DNA from: Afipia birgiae 34632
Lineage (GTDB): Bacteria > Pseudomonadota > Alphaproteobacteria > Rhizobiales > Xanthobacteraceae
DNA length: 64,000 bases
Direction: 5' to 3'
Assembly: GCF_000308295.2 (NCBI RefSeq)
Contig: NZ_HG326652.1
Span: forward strand, 1,428,392-1,492,391
Part shown: positions 17,695-27,955 of the stretch, piece after piece
How the letters are laid out: each line of letters starts with the position of its first letter
How positions within the stretch are numbered: position 1 is the first letter of the stretch
The notes under the pieces: model-generated
The model's database searches: none
Told to the model about the DNA's origin: nothing
Seen by the model: only the letters and a program-made list of their open reading frames with translations
Translations under genes and position numbers: made by a program

Positions 17695-20171
17695 TGGCCG
17701 TTGTCGCCGCCCTCCAAGGACGGACGCCTGCGTTTAGGCGGCGCATTCGCTTGCGCCGTCAAGGCACGGTCATGTCTGCCATTCTGGCTCTCAGTCTGGC
17801 GGCCGGCTTCGGTGCCGCCGACGTGACACCGGCGTCTGCCCAGCAAGCGTTCCGATACAACCAGCTTCCCCCCCGGCCGCCCAAGCAGCCTGCGAGCCAG
17901 CGGACCAATGACGGGCAGATGCTCGTTCAGGCCACCGAGGTCAATTACGACTACAACAACTCGCGCGTCGCGGCGGTCGGCAGCGTTCAGATCTACTACA
18001 ACGGGTCGACGCTGGAGGCTGACAAGGTCATCTACGACCAGAAGACCAAGCGGCTGCACGCCGAAGGCAACGTCCGGCTGACCGACCCCGACGGCAAGAT
18101 TACCCACGCCAATCTTCTCGACCTGTCCGACGACTATCGCGACGGCTTCGTCGATTCGCTGCGGCTGGAAACCGCCGATCAGACCCGCATGGCGGCGACG
18201 CGCGCAGACCGCAGCGGCGGCGAGGTCACGATTTTCCAGAACGGCGTGTACACTGCCTGCGCCGCCTGTAAGGACAATCCGAAGAAGCCGCCGCTATGGC
18301 AGGTCAAGGGCGCACGCATCATCCACAATCAGACCGAAAAGATGATGTATTTCGAGGACGCGCGCCTTGAATTCTTCGGTCAGCCGATCGCGTATCTGCC
18401 GTTCTTCTCGACGCCTGACCCGACGGTCAAGCGCAAGAGCGGCTTCCTGATCCCGAACTACATGTCCAGCAACCGTTACGGTGTCGGCATCGAGGTGCCG
18501 TATTACTTTGCGCTGGCGCCGGACTACGACGCAACCTTGACGCCGCGCTATACCACCAAGCAGGGCCTGCTGATGCAGGGTGAATTCCGTCAGCGCCTGA
18601 TCAACGGCGCTTACGAAATCCGCGCCTACGGCATCCGCCAGAACGATCCGAACCAGTTCAATGCCGAGCCCGGCCAGCGCGAATTCCGCGGCGGCATCGA
18701 CACCAAGGGCCAGTTCGCGCTGAACGACAAATGGGTCTGGGGCTGGGACGCAGTCGCGGTCTCGGACAAGTCGTTCTTCTTCGATTACAAACTGGGTCCT
18801 TACAAGAACGCGCTGAATGCGTTCCTGCTGACGCCGGATACGGGCCTGTCGCAGATCTATCTCACCGGCGTCGGCAACCGCAGCTATTTCGACGCGCGCG
18901 TGATGCACTTCCTCGGCTATTCGGCCGCCGACGACCAAAATCAGATTCCGATCGTTCACCCCGTGATCGATTACTCGAACGTGCTCAACCGCAACTTGCT
19001 CGGCGGTGAATTCAGCTACAAGGCAAACTTTACGAGCCTGAGCCGTCAGACCGCGTCGTTCGATGCGATAAATCCCGGCGCGCTGCTTGCTGGCTCCTGC
19101 CTGCCCAGCGCGGACTCCTCGGCCAAAACACCAGCGAATTGCCTGCTGCGCGGTATTCCGGGCGACTATACGCGGCTGACCGCCGAGGTTTCCTGGCGAC
19201 GGTCGTTCACCGACTCTATCGGCCAGATCTTTACGCCGTTCGCTTCGCTGCGCGGCGACCTGATCAGCGCAAACATCGACAACCAGCCGGGCGTCTCCAA
19301 TTACCTGCCGGTTGGCTCCACCCAGACCGCGCGCCTGATGCCGACGGTCGGACTCGAATATCGCTATCCGTTCATTAACGTGCAGCCATGGGGCACGACG
19401 ACGATCGAACCGATCGGCCAGTTGATCATCCGTCCCAACGAACCGAGCGCCGGCCGCCTTCCCAACGAAGACGCGCAGAGCTTTGCATTTGACGACAGCA
19501 ACCTGTTCAGTGTCGATAAATTCTCGGGCTACGATCGCGTCGAAGGCGGTGGCCGCGCCAATGTCGGCGTTCAGGCGACAACGCAGTTCGACCGCGGTGG
19601 CTTTGTCAACGTCCTGTTCGGACAGTCCTACCAGTTGTTCGGCCTGAACTCCTTTGCCGTGCAGGATCTGACCAATACTACTCTCGGCAGCGGTTTGGAC
19701 AAATCGGCCTCCGACTATGTCGCGCGTATCGCCTATCAGCCCAACAGAATTTACAGCCTGATCGCCCGCACCCGGCTCGACGAGGCATCGGGAGCTGTGC
19801 GGCGCTTCGAACTCGAAGGCCGGGCCAATTTCGACCGCTTCGGAGTGAGCCTGCTGTATGGCAACTACGACGCACAACCCGAACTCGGCTTCCTCACGCG
19901 CCGCGAAGGCGTCGTGGCAACCGGATCTCTCAAGGTGGCCACCAACTGGATGCTGTCTGGCGCACTGCGCTACGACATCGCCAATCAAACGGTCAATCAG
20001 TACATCGTGGGCGCGGGCTACGTAGACGACTGCTTCATCATTGCAGCCAACTACATCACGGACTACGCGTATACCTCGAAGAACTACACGACCCCCATTA
20101 CCGATCACCGCATCATGCTGCAGATCGGCCTGCGCACCATCGGCAGCACTTCGTTTAGCGCTGCTCAGTAA
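17694..20171 (+). CDS. lptD: LPS assembly protein LptD
   Basis: Outer-membrane barrel that inserts LPS into the outer leaflet. 825 residues with a late signal peptide (MSAILALSLAAGFGAADVTPASAQ), an OstA/LptA-like jellyroll (about 95-230: QATEVNYDYNNSRVAAVG, LEADKVIYDQKTKRLHAEG), and a large barrel domain containing PYYFALAPDYDATLTPRY. The GTG start at 17694 overlaps the lptG stop as TAGTG and has AGGAGG 8 nt upstream, which decides the start. An upstream in-frame start at 17628 would lie inside lptG. surA, its chaperone, follows. Confidence 0.95.
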   Translation: MAVVAALQGRTPAFRRRIRLRRQGTVMSAILALSLAAGFGAADVTPASAQQAFRYNQLPPRPPKQPASQRTNDGQMLVQATEVNYDYNNSRVAAVGSVQIYYNGSTLEADKVIYDQKTKRLHAEGNVRLTDPDGKITHANLLDLSDDYRDGFVDSLRLETADQTRMAATRADRSGGEVTIFQNGVYTACAACKDNPKKPPLWQVKGARIIHNQTEKMMYFEDARLEFFGQPIAYLPFFSTPDPTVKRKSGFLIPNYMSSNRYGVGIEVPYYFALAPDYDATLTPRYTTKQGLLMQGEFRQRLINGAYEIRAYGIRQNDPNQFNAEPGQREFRGGIDTKGQFALNDKWVWGWDAVAVSDKSFFFDYKLGPYKNALNAFLLTPDTGLSQIYLTGVGNRSYFDARVMHFLGYSAADDQNQIPIVHPVIDYSNVLNRNLLGGEFSYKANFTSLSRQTASFDAINPGALLAGSCLPSADSSAKTPANCLLRGIPGDYTRLTAEVSWRRSFTDSIGQIFTPFASLRGDLISANIDNQPGVSNYLPVGSTQTARLMPTVGLEYRYPFINVQPWGTTTIEPIGQLIIRPNEPSAGRLPNEDAQSFAFDDSNLFSVDKFSGYDRVEGGGRANVGVQATTQFDRGGFVNVLFGQSYQLFGLNSFAVQDLTNTTLGSGLDKSASDYVARIAYQPNRIYSLIARTRLDEASGAVRRFELEGRANFDRFGVSLLYGNYDAQPELGFLTRREGVVATGSLKVATNWMLSGALRYDIANQTVNQYIVGAGYVDDCFIIAANYITDYAYTSKNYTTPITDHRIMLQIGLRTIGSTSFSAAQ

Positions 20172-20357
20172 TATTCCGGTAGCAGGATGATGCAGCCAGC
20201 TCGATGACAGATTTCAGGGCGCTCGCCGTGTGGTCACGGGAACCGCCGGGAGTTCGCCGGATACGCGTATTAACGCCGCAAACTCGGGGTTGATATTGCT
20301 GAACGCGCGCTGGAACCTCCAGCCTTCGCCAGGAAGGGTTTGAAGACGGGTTTGAAT

Positions 20358-21287
20358 ATGATCGCTACTTTTCTTCGCTACTCACGAACAGTCTCGCTCG
20401 CGGCCGCCGTTCTCGCCGTGTCGGGCTTCGGCTCGGCCGCCATGGCCCAGTCCGTCGCGGCGATGGTCAATGGCGAGGCCATCACAAATTTCGATATCGA
20501 GCAGCGGATCAAACTCACCAAGCTTACGTCGCAGAAGGCAGTCTCGCGGCAGGAAGCCCTCGAAGAACTGATCAACGACAAGCTCAAGGTCAAGGAAGCC
20601 AAGCGATATGGCCTCGACATGTCGTCGTCGGATGTCGATGGCGCGTACGGCAATATGGCATCGCGCATGCGCATGAACCCCGAGCAACTTTCGAAAACGC
20701 TTGAAGGTCACGGCATCCGTCCCGAAACCCTCAAGAGCCGGATCAAGGCCGACATGACTTGGGGCAATCTGGTACGGGGGCGCTTCCAGTCGAACCTGCT
20801 GGTGCCGGAAAAGGATCTCGCCGGCGTTGAACCATCCGGCGCCAAGGAAGCCGAGAGCTTCGAGTATCTTGTTCGTCCGATCGTGCTGATCGTACCGCGC
20901 GGTTCGCCGTCGAGCACCATTGAGGCACGCCGCAAGGAAGCAGAATTGCTTCGCAGCCGCATTCAGAGCTGCGATGAAGCGCAGTCGCTGTTCCGGTCGA
21001 TGCGCGATGCCGCGATCCGCGATCAGCTCACCAAGACCTCGGCGGACCTGCCCCCGGCCTTGCGTGAACTGCTCGACAAAACACCCATCGGAAGGCTGAC
21101 GCCACCGGAAGTCACCAAGCAAGGCGTGGAAATGGTCGCACTGTGCAGCCGCAAGCCGACCAAAGCCGACACGCCGGCCAAGCGCGAGGCACGCGAGAAG
21201 ATCTACAACCAGAAGTACGAAGCCAAATCCAAGTCGTATCTCGAGGAAGTTCGCAAAGGGGCGATGATCGAGATGCGCAACAAATGA
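20358..21287 (+). CDS. surA: SurA-type periplasmic chaperone / peptidyl-prolyl isomerase
   Basis: About 309 residues. Signal peptide ending SAAMAQ, then a SurA N-terminal domain (SVAAMVNGEAITNFDIEQRI, ALEELINDKLKVKEAKRYG) and a single parvulin-like region rather than the two in E. coli SurA (428 residues). It escorts outer-membrane proteins, LptD in particular, which is encoded just upstream. The ATG at 20358 is preferred; TTG codons at 20340 and 20352 are in frame, with AGGAAGG too close to the first. Same strand as lptD (gap 186 bp) and pdxA. Confidence 0.88.
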   Translation: MIATFLRYSRTVSLAAAVLAVSGFGSAAMAQSVAAMVNGEAITNFDIEQRIKLTKLTSQKAVSRQEALEELINDKLKVKEAKRYGLDMSSSDVDGAYGNMASRMRMNPEQLSKTLEGHGIRPETLKSRIKADMTWGNLVRGRFQSNLLVPEKDLAGVEPSGAKEAESFEYLVRPIVLIVPRGSPSSTIEARRKEAELLRSRIQSCDEAQSLFRSMRDAAIRDQLTKTSADLPPALRELLDKTPIGRLTPPEVTKQGVEMVALCSRKPTKADTPAKREAREKIYNQKYEAKSKSYLEEVRKGAMIEMRNK

Positions 21288-21309
21288 GTTCAACCGCGGC
21301 ACCGCTGCC

Positions 21310-22332
21310 ATGATGAGAGCCGCCATGAGCAAGGCCTTGGCGCTGACGCTCGGCGAGCCCGCGGGTATCGGTCCTGATATTGCAATCGCTGCATGGCTGA
21401 AGCGGCGCGAACTCGACCTTCCCGCATTCTATCTGATCGGCGATAGTGCATTCATCACCGAGCGCGCGCGCCTGCTGGGCGCCAGCATCGCTGTCGCCGA
21501 CGTCAGCCCCGAGGACGCTCCCGGAATCTTCGCAAACGCACTTCCTGTCGTCAAAACCGGCATCGCGGCGACAGCCCAGCCCGGCCGTCCCGATGACAGC
21601 AGCGCACCTGCTGCCATAGCATCGATCCGCCACGCCGTCGCGGATGTGATCTCCGAACGCGCCAGCGCGGTGGTCACCAACCCCATCGCCAAGAGCGTGC
21701 TCTACCGCGCGGGCTTTTCCCATCCGGGCCACACCGAATTCCTCGCGCAGCTCTCCGCAGCCGTGAACGGCTCTGTGCCGCATCCGGTGATGATGCTGTG
21801 GTCGCCTGAACTTGCCGTCGTGCCGGTGACGATCCATCTGCCGCTGCGCGACGCCATCACACACCTCACCAGCGATCTGATCGTCCGGACCGGGCGCATC
21901 GTCGCGGCGGACCTGAAAGCGCGGCTGGGCATTGCCCATCCCCGCCTTGCGATTTCCGGCCTCAATCCACACGCGGGCGAGGACGGCACGCTCGGCACCG
22001 AGGATCAAACAATCATAGCGCCCGCGGTCGCGATGCTTCAGGCTGACGGCATCGAAGTCCGGGGTCCGTTGCCCGCCGACACGATGTTTCACGAAGCCGC
22101 ACGAAAAACCTACGACTGCGCGATCTGCATGTATCACGATCAGGCGCTGATCCCGATCAAGACCATTGCGTTCGACGACGGCGTCAATGTCACGCTGGGA
22201 TTACCGTTCATCCGCACCTCGCCGGATCACGGCACCGCGTTCAACATCGCTGGCACCGGTCGCGCCAATCCGTCAAGCCTGATCGCGGCGCTTCGCCTTG
22301 CCGCGCGCATGGCGTCGGCATCCAGCACATGA
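21310..22332 (+). CDS. pdxA: 4-hydroxythreonine-4-phosphate dehydrogenase
   Basis: Oxidises 4-phosphohydroxy-L-threonine in the DXP-dependent pyridoxal phosphate pathway. 340 residues. Diagnostic segments are [52 protein letters not shown] (metal ligand His) and [12 protein letters not shown]. Starts 22 nt after surA. Its stop overlaps the ksgA start in ATGA (22329-22332), so the two are translationally coupled. The surA-pdxA-ksgA order is conserved across proteobacteria. Confidence 0.98.
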   Translation: MMRAAMSKALALTLGEPAGIGPDIAIAAWLKRRELDLPAFYLIGDSAFITERARLLGASIAVADVSPEDAPGIFANALPVVKTGIAATAQPGRPDDSSAPAAIASIRHAVADVISERASAVVTNPIAKSVLYRAGFSHPGHTEFLAQLSAAVNGSVPHPVMMLWSPELAVVPVTIHLPLRDAITHLTSDLIVRTGRIVAADLKARLGIAHPRLAISGLNPHAGEDGTLGTEDQTIIAPAVAMLQADGIEVRGPLPADTMFHEAARKTYDCAICMYHDQALIPIKTIAFDDGVNVTLGLPFIRTSPDHGTAFNIAGTGRANPSSLIAALRLAARMASASST

Positions 22333-23195
22333 GCGCCATCGACGATCTGCCGCCGCTAAGCGACGTCATTCGCCGCTTTGAACTGTCCGCGCGCAAATCG
22401 TTGGGCCAGAATTTCCTGCTCGATCTCAACCTGACATCGCGGATCGCGCGCGCAGCCGGGCCGCTGGAAGACGCCACGATCGTCGAGATCGGCCCCGGTC
22501 CGGGCGGATTGACGCGCGCATTGCTCGCGCAGGGCGTCAAGCGCGTCATCGCTGTGGAGCGCGACGAGCGTGCGCTCCCTGCGCTTGAGGAAATCGCGCA
22601 GCGCTATCCCGGCCGCCTCACCATCGTGAACGCGGATGCGATGACATTCGATCCGCGGCCGCATCTCGGTGGCGAGCGCGCGAAGATCGTCGCCAACCTG
22701 CCCTACAACATCGCGACCGTGCTTCTGATCGACTGGCTGTGCGCCGAGCCCTGGCCGCCGTGGTACGACATAATGGTGCTGATGTTTCAGCGCGAAGTCG
22801 CCGAGCGCATTGTCGCCCGCGAGAACGACGACGCCTATGGCCGACTCGGCGTGCTGGCGAACTGGCGTGCCGAAACAAAAATCCTGTTCGACATATCGCC
22901 CGGCGCCTTCGTGCCGCCGCCCAAGGTTACCTCGTCCGTGGTGCGGCTGATCCCGCGCGCCGCGCCAGAGCCTTGCGACCGTCGCGCGCTGGAGCGCGTA
23001 GCCGCCGCGGCGTTCGGCCAGCGCCGGAAAATGCTTCGGCAAAGTCTCAAGTCACTCAACGTCGACCCGGCCACCCTCGCCGCCGCAGCCGGTGTCGAAC
23101 CGACCCGCCGCGCTGAGACCATTCCGGTGTCCGGCTTTGTTGCCATGGCGCGCGAATTGGCAGATATAACAGCCGCAAAAGCAAAAACACCGTAA
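22329..23195 (+). CDS. ksgA: 16S rRNA dimethyladenosine transferase
   Basis: Dimethylates two adjacent adenines in helix 45 of 16S rRNA using SAM during small-subunit maturation. 288 residues. [12 protein letters not shown] near 24-35 is the N-terminal signature, [14 protein letters not shown] carries the SAM-binding motif (GPGPGG 55-60), and NLPYN (123-127) is the catalytic motif IV. The C-terminal domain contains [16 protein letters not shown]. Coupled to pdxA through an ATGA overlap. Confidence 0.98.
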   Translation: MSAIDDLPPLSDVIRRFELSARKSLGQNFLLDLNLTSRIARAAGPLEDATIVEIGPGPGGLTRALLAQGVKRVIAVERDERALPALEEIAQRYPGRLTIVNADAMTFDPRPHLGGERAKIVANLPYNIATVLLIDWLCAEPWPPWYDIMVLMFQREVAERIVARENDDAYGRLGVLANWRAETKILFDISPGAFVPPPKVTSSVVRLIPRAAPEPCDRRALERVAAAAFGQRRKMLRQSLKSLNVDPATLAAAAGVEPTRRAETIPVSGFVAMARELADITAAKAKTP

Positions 23196-23209
23196 CGGAG
23201 AAAATCCCA

Positions 23210-24268
23210 ATGGCTCAGATGCGCCGCCAGTCACTCGTGAAATTCGATGCTCCGCTCTGCGAAACCATCGTGGAGACCCCGAAGCCGCAAGGCCGGGAAG
23301 TTCTGGTGCGCATCGAGCGCTGCGGACTGTGCCATTCCGACCTGCACATTCAGGACGGCTATGCGGATCTGGGCGGCGGCAAGAAGCTCGACACCACGCG
23401 CGGCATGGTTCTGCCGTTCACCCTTGGGCATGAGATCGCAGGTGTCGTCGATGAAGTCGGCCCTGAAGCGGACAAATCCCTGATCGGCAGGAAGATGGCT
23501 GTCTTCCCGTGGATCGGTTGCGGCCAGTGCCGCGACTGCCTCAACGGCGACGAGAATCTTTGCGCGCGTAACCGCTTTCTCGGCGTATCGATCGACGGCG
23601 GTTTCGCCAGCCACGTCCTTGTGCCCGACCAGAAGTATCTCATCGACTACGGTCAGGTGCCGGTCGACACGGCGGCGACGCTGATGTGCTCCGGCATCAC
23701 CGCTTACGGCGCGCTCAAGCGTCTGGTCGATCGCCAACGCCAGCGCAATCTCCTGCTGCTCGGCCTCGGCGGTGTTGGCATGATGGGCGTCTCGCTCGCG
23801 CAGGCGATGTTCAAGCAGCCGATCACGGTCGCCGATCTCAGTGCATCGGCGCGCGATGCGGCGCTGAAGAACGGCGCCTCGGCCGCCTATGATCCGACAG
23901 AGGCCGATATCGCCAAGCGCATTGTCAAAGAAACCGACGGCGGCTTCGACGGGATCGTCGATTTCGCCGGCAACGAAAAGTCGATGGCGTTCGCGACCTC
24001 CGTTGTGGCCCGCGGCGGCAAGATCGTCGTGTCGGGACTGATGGGTGGCAACTTCAACCTGCCCATGGTGCAATGGATCTACAAGCGCATGACGGTCGAA
24101 GGCTTCATGACCGGCACCCTTGCGGAAGCTCAGGAGCTGATGGCGCTGGCACGCGCCGGCAAGGTCAAGCCGACGCCTATGAAGGAAGAGCCGATGGCCG
24201 ACGTGCAGAAGTGGATCGATCAGCTGCGCGCTGGCAAGGTCGTCGGCCGTATCATGCTGAAGAACTAA
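23210..24268 (+). CDS. zinc-binding alcohol dehydrogenase
   Basis: 352-residue medium-chain dehydrogenase. Catalytic zinc ligands: Cys41 in RCGLCHSD and the GHE motif (His74, Glu75). The structural zinc cluster Cys104, Cys107, Cys110, Cys118 is complete. The Rossmann motif GLGGVG follows LLLLGLGGVGMMG. Starts 14 nt after ksgA with a GGAGA ribosome site. The substrate is unknown; the sequence does not single out a named ADH. An unrelated job to ksgA is likely, although the two may share a transcript. Confidence 0.92.
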   Translation: MAQMRRQSLVKFDAPLCETIVETPKPQGREVLVRIERCGLCHSDLHIQDGYADLGGGKKLDTTRGMVLPFTLGHEIAGVVDEVGPEADKSLIGRKMAVFPWIGCGQCRDCLNGDENLCARNRFLGVSIDGGFASHVLVPDQKYLIDYGQVPVDTAATLMCSGITAYGALKRLVDRQRQRNLLLLGLGGVGMMGVSLAQAMFKQPITVADLSASARDAALKNGASAAYDPTEADIAKRIVKETDGGFDGIVDFAGNEKSMAFATSVVARGGKIVVSGLMGGNFNLPMVQWIYKRMTVEGFMTGTLAEAQELMALARAGKVKPTPMKEEPMADVQKWIDQLRAGKVVGRIMLKN

Positions 24269-24272
24269 CGGA

Positions 24273-24947
24273 TTATTCGGGCCGAACCGCAGTCCAGATC
24301 ACGTGGCGCGCACCGCCGCGTGGTCCGTTGGCGCGGACCGGGACCTCATTCACATCGAAGCCCGCCTTGCGCAGCCGCTGGGTGAAGCGCGGATCGGGTC
24401 CTGACGACCACACGGCCAGCACGCCGCCGGGCCGCAGTGCCACGCGCGCCGCAGTCAGTCCCTTCAGATCATACAGCGCATCGTTGGACTCGCGCGTCAG
24501 GCCCTCCGGGCCGTTATCGACGTCGAGCAGGATGGTGTCGTAAGCCGCACGCGCAGACCGGATGATCTGGCTGACATCCTCTTCGCGGATCGTGACGCGC
24601 GGATCTGTCAGACTGCCGCCAAACATCTCCGCCATCTCGCCACGCGCCCACGCCACGACGGACGGCACCAGTTCGGCGACAACGATCTCGGCTTTGGAGC
24701 CGAGCACGGCAAGCGCTGCACGCAGCGTAAATCCCATGCCGAGGCCACCGATCAGCATGCGTGGCCGTTCGCGTGTCTGGATGCGTCTGCACGCGAGCGT
24801 GGCCAGCGCCTGCTCCGAGCCGCTGAGGCGGCTGTTCATCAGTTCGTTCTGGCCGAGCTTGATGGAGAATTCAGTGCCACGGCGCATCAGGCGAAGCTCG
24901 CCGCCGCCGGGGATTTGCGCGGTATCCAGCAGGGTCCACGGGATCAA
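24273..24947 (-). CDS. spermidine-synthase-like SAM-dependent protein
   Basis: 224 residues with the polyamine synthase/methyltransferase fold: LIGGLGMGFTLRAAL (motif I), EIVVAELVPSVVAWARGEM, DPRVTIREEDVSQII and DTILLDVDNGPEG. It is shorter than true spermidine synthases (about 290) and lacks a clear putrescine-binding gatekeeper, so the reaction is uncertain. Convergent with adh, with only a few bases between the stops. Confidence 0.75.
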   Translation of the reverse strand: MIPWTLLDTAQIPGGGELRLMRRGTEFSIKLGQNELMNSRLSGSEQALATLACRRIQTRERPRMLIGGLGMGFTLRAALAVLGSKAEIVVAELVPSVVAWARGEMAEMFGGSLTDPRVTIREEDVSQIIRSARAAYDTILLDVDNGPEGLTRESNDALYDLKGLTAARVALRPGGVLAVWSSGPDPRFTQRLRKAGFDVNEVPVRANGPRGGARHVIWTAVRPE

Positions 24948-25170
24948 CGATCAAGTCCTCAAATGTTCGAACTGTTGGGCGCAACGGGCGCAGCGCATGC
25001 TCTCGTTACGCCATCCAGGTTCCCAAATGCCAGCCAGAATTGAGCAAATTGCCCCCTGCGCGCTCGCCCGAATTAAGCCTTAGCCTGTCCGGATTTGCGG
25101 CCTATTCCGACCCAACTTGTCACCGAGAACCTAACGCGAGAATGAGTTCGTGTTGCGTAAGGGGGACAGA

Positions 25171-26229
25171 ATGTCAAACCGCACGGCCGCAATTGCCTTT
25201 GCCGCCATCACCGGCTGCGTTTCAATCATCAGCATCACATCGGCATCGGGGAACCCCGCCAGCGCGACATCCGGAAGCGCCGCCACCGCTGCCGACGAAT
25301 GTCTGGCCTCTCCAAAGGCCACAACTCCGGCGGGCGCACACTGGTACTACCGCATCGAGAAAGGCACCAAGCGTAAGTGCTGGTATCTCGGAGACGCGGG
25401 CGGGAAGACGAAAAAGGCAACAGCGACAACTGAACCAACGTCGTCAAACACTGCCGAAGAGGACGTGCCTCCTCCGACACAAATCGCGCCTTCGCCGAAA
25501 CCGGAAGCCGCGAAAAAGCCCATCCAGAAATCCGTCGCGAACGCCCGGGCGGAATTGACCGCGGGAACGCCGGATGAAGATCCGTCGCTTGCGGAAACAA
25601 CCTGGCCGCCGATGCCGGCCCCCTCCGCCAACACCGATGTTCGCAATGATAATCAGGCGGCTGCGATCCAGCCGGCGCCTGAGACGGCAAACAAGCAGAA
25701 CTGGAACGTCGCGACGCGCTGGCCCGAACCAACCGCAGCCGCCTCAGCCAGCGACCAGCCTGCTGCCGCAATACCGCAACCCGCGCAGCCTGCTCCGACT
25801 CTCACTGCGGAACGTCTCGCAACGGCCGCTGCAGCCCCGGCTCCAACGCCCGCACCTGCGCCTGCGGTAACGACTGGCACCGCGTCGCCGCGCCCCCAGC
25901 AACCCATCGCGGCTGCCGAGACCGAGGGCATGTCGATCAGGGTTCTGTTGAGTATTCTCGTCGGCGTGCTGGCGCTCGCGGCGATTCTGGGCCCGTTGCT
26001 GTTCAAATATTTCCGGCCGAAGCCGCGTGAAGATGACCGCACCTACGGCCAGCGCCGCCCGATCTGGGATCTGAACGTATCCAATGAAATGCTCGTGCAG
26101 GACAACCCGCTCCTGCCGGCGTCGGCGCAGCGCTTCGCGCACAGTCTGCCCGAGCCGCTTGTACTGGACGACACCGCCGACGAAATCGAACAGTTGCTCG
26201 CGCGGGCATCGAAGCGTTCGGCGGCGTAG
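25171..26229 (+). CDS. membrane-anchored Pro/Ala-rich protein of unknown function
   Basis: 352 residues: signal-like N-terminus (TAAIAFAAITGCVSIISITS), a small exported segment with two Cys and aromatic residues (AGAHWYYRIEKGTKRKCWYLG), about 170 residues of low-complexity Pro/Ala/Thr, one strong membrane helix (IRVLLSILVGVLALAAILGPLLF, given as a region) and a cytosolic tail of about 75 residues. ATG at 25171 is preceded by AAGGGGGAC; an upstream GTG at 25150 is less likely. The two hydrophobic segments suggest a periplasmic loop. No function recognised. Confidence 0.75.
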   Translation: MSNRTAAIAFAAITGCVSIISITSASGNPASATSGSAATAADECLASPKATTPAGAHWYYRIEKGTKRKCWYLGDAGGKTKKATATTEPTSSNTAEEDVPPPTQIAPSPKPEAAKKPIQKSVANARAELTAGTPDEDPSLAETTWPPMPAPSANTDVRNDNQAAAIQPAPETANKQNWNVATRWPEPTAAASASDQPAAAIPQPAQPAPTLTAERLATAAAAPAPTPAPAPAVTTGTASPRPQQPIAAAETEGMSIRVLLSILVGVLALAAILGPLLFKYFRPKPREDDRTYGQRRPIWDLNVSNEMLVQDNPLLPASAQRFAHSLPEPLVLDDTADEIEQLLARASKRSAA

Positions 26230-26241
26230 CGCCTGCCTCTG

Positions 26242-26264
26242 AGCGGCGGGCGAAACCCGCCGCT
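26242..26264. terminator. hairpin between convergent genes
   Basis: AGCGGCGGG (26242-26250) and CCCGCCGCT (26256-26264) form a perfect 9-bp stem with a CGAAA loop exactly between the stop codons of the Pro/Ala-rich protein and gmk. No T-run follows on either strand, so it is only a possible bidirectional terminator. Confidence 0.45.
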
Positions 26265-26923
26265 TACTTCTCCAACTGCTTCTGCAATTCGCGGACGAAA
26301 GCCGACAGGCCGGTCTGACGTTCGCGTTTGAGGCGTTCGGCCTTGAGGATCGTCACGACCTGTGAATACGCCTCATCGAGATCCCTGTTGGTGACGACGT
26401 AGTCGTATTCCGCCCAGTGGCTGAGTTCGTGGCTGGCGCGACTCATGCGGCCGCGAATAACCTCATCGGAATCCTGCGCGCGGGTATGCAGCCGTTTTTC
26501 GAGATCGGCCGCCGACGGCGGCAGGATGAAGACGCTGACGACATCGGCGCGGGCCTTCTCGCGCAACTGCTGCGTCCCCTGCCAATCGATGTCGAACAGC
26601 ACATCCTGGCCTGAGGAGAGTGCGTCCTCCACCGGCTTGCGCGGCGTGCCGTAATAATAGTCGAACACCGGCGCATGCTCGAGCAGTTCGTTGCCCTTCA
26701 CCATGGCGTCGAACTTCGGCTTGTCGATGAAATAGTAATGCTCGCCGTCAACTTCGCCGGGGCGCTTCGCGCGCGTCGTCACCGATACCGACATTCGCAG
26801 ATCGTGCATCTTCTCGATCAACATGCGCGCCAGCGTGGACTTTCCCGCGCCGGACGGCGAGGACAGAACGAACATCAGCCCGCGCCGCTCACCATCTCTC
26901 AAGGTGCCCCCCGCCGCCATCAT
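26264..26923 (-). CDS. gmk: guanylate kinase
   Basis: Phosphorylates GMP to GDP. 219 residues. P-loop SPSGAGKS (22-29), the GMP-binding segment SVSVTTRAKRPGEVDGEHYYFID and the lid DIDWQGTQQLREKA are typical. An in-frame Met at residue 17 (LMFVLSSPSG) could also serve as start. Lies downstream of yicC on the same strand with a 24-nt gap, an association common in proteobacteria. Confidence 0.97.
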   Translation of the reverse strand: MMAAGGTLRDGERRGLMFVLSSPSGAGKSTLARMLIEKMHDLRMSVSVTTRAKRPGEVDGEHYYFIDKPKFDAMVKGNELLEHAPVFDYYYGTPRKPVEDALSSGQDVLFDIDWQGTQQLREKARADVVSVFILPPSAADLEKRLHTRAQDSDEVIRGRMSRASHELSHWAEYDYVVTNRDLDEAYSQVVTILKAERLKRERQTGLSAFVRELQKQLEK

Positions 26924-26947
26924 CCAAATCCCTGTCTGCCGAAATTA

Positions 26948-27835
26948 CTATTCCAGATTCTGGACCTGTTCGCGAAACTGCTCAACGACGCTCTTCATCT
27001 CAAGCCCGGTATTGGTGAGTTCGATGTCATTCGACTTCGAGCAGGTGGTGTTGACCTCGCGGTTGAATTCCTGCGCCAGAAAATCCAGCCGCCGTCCCAC
27101 CGCTCCGCCCTTGCCGAGCAGTTCGCGCGTCTGCGCGATGTGCGAGGCGATGCGATCGAGTTCTTCGCGTATGTCGGCCTTCGCCGCGATCATCACCGCT
27201 TCCTGGCTGAGCCGGTCGGCGTCGAAACGATCCGATGTCTCCAGCAGTGCCGTAATCTGCTCAGCGAGCCGCGCACGGATCGCCTCGGGCTTGCGGCCGG
27301 GTGCAGCTTCCGCCCTTTGAGCAAGCCGTTCGATTTCATCCATGCGCTGGGACAGGATCTGGCCGAGCGCAACACCTTCCCGCTTGCGCATGTCGATCAG
27401 GCTTTGGAGCGCCTGCTCGAACGATGCGGAAACGGCAGCACGCGCGGCCTGCATTTCAGTCTCGTCGCTTTCAGGCTCGACGACCTCGAGGACGCCCTTG
27501 ATCCCAAGCAGTCCATCGACGCTCGGCGCGACCGCATCGGTCCGCGCGGAAATCTCCGAAGCGACCTTCAGAATCGACGCCAGTACGTCTTCGTTGATGC
27601 GGACAATCGACGCTGCGCCCGTACGCTTGACGGTGAGGTTGGCATAGACGGTACCGCGCGATAGCAGTTCGGTCGCGCGTTTGCGGGCTGCGGTCTCGAC
27701 GTCGTCCCACCCTGCTGGCAGACGCATCCTGAAATCAAAGCCTTTGGCGTTAACCGATTTCAATTCCCATTCGAACGCATAGGGTCCGCTGGTGCCGTGG
27801 CTTCGCGCAAAGCCGGTCATGCTCGACAGCGCCAT
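26948..27835 (-). CDS. yicC: YicC family endoribonuclease-like protein
   Basis: 295 residues starting MALSSMTGFARSHG, the classical YicC N-terminus (ATG at 27835; codons further upstream are not family-like). It includes NAKGFDFRMRLP and a C-terminal DUF1732 part with EFNREVNTTCSKSNDIELTN. Family members are stress-linked RNases in E. coli; catalysis here is inferred from homology. Genes on both sides (gmk downstream, mltG upstream) are on the same strand. Confidence 0.95.
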   Translation of the reverse strand: MALSSMTGFARSHGTSGPYAFEWELKSVNAKGFDFRMRLPAGWDDVETAARKRATELLSRGTVYANLTVKRTGAASIVRINEDVLASILKVASEISARTDAVAPSVDGLLGIKGVLEVVEPESDETEMQAARAAVSASFEQALQSLIDMRKREGVALGQILSQRMDEIERLAQRAEAAPGRKPEAIRARLAEQITALLETSDRFDADRLSQEAVMIAAKADIREELDRIASHIAQTRELLGKGGAVGRRLDFLAQEFNREVNTTCSKSNDIELTNTGLEMKSVVEQFREQVQNLE

Positions 27836-27955
27836 CGCGAAAGTGTCTCCGTCCTTGGTGTCCTGAAAAATGCGGACTTGCGAACCGCCAGACCGGCTCA
27901 CGTCAGGATTGAGCTTGTCCCTGAAATCGGCAAGGCACGCAAGAGAGAGGCCGCG

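Noticed and set aside
18294-20108. 604-codon minus-strand frame opposite lptD
   Set aside because: Antisense shadow; composition is that of a mirrored coding frame and no domain is visible.
25171-26229. Pro/Ala-rich membrane protein as TonB
   Set aside because: It has the single helix near the C-terminus rather than at the N-terminus and lacks the TonB C-terminal fold.
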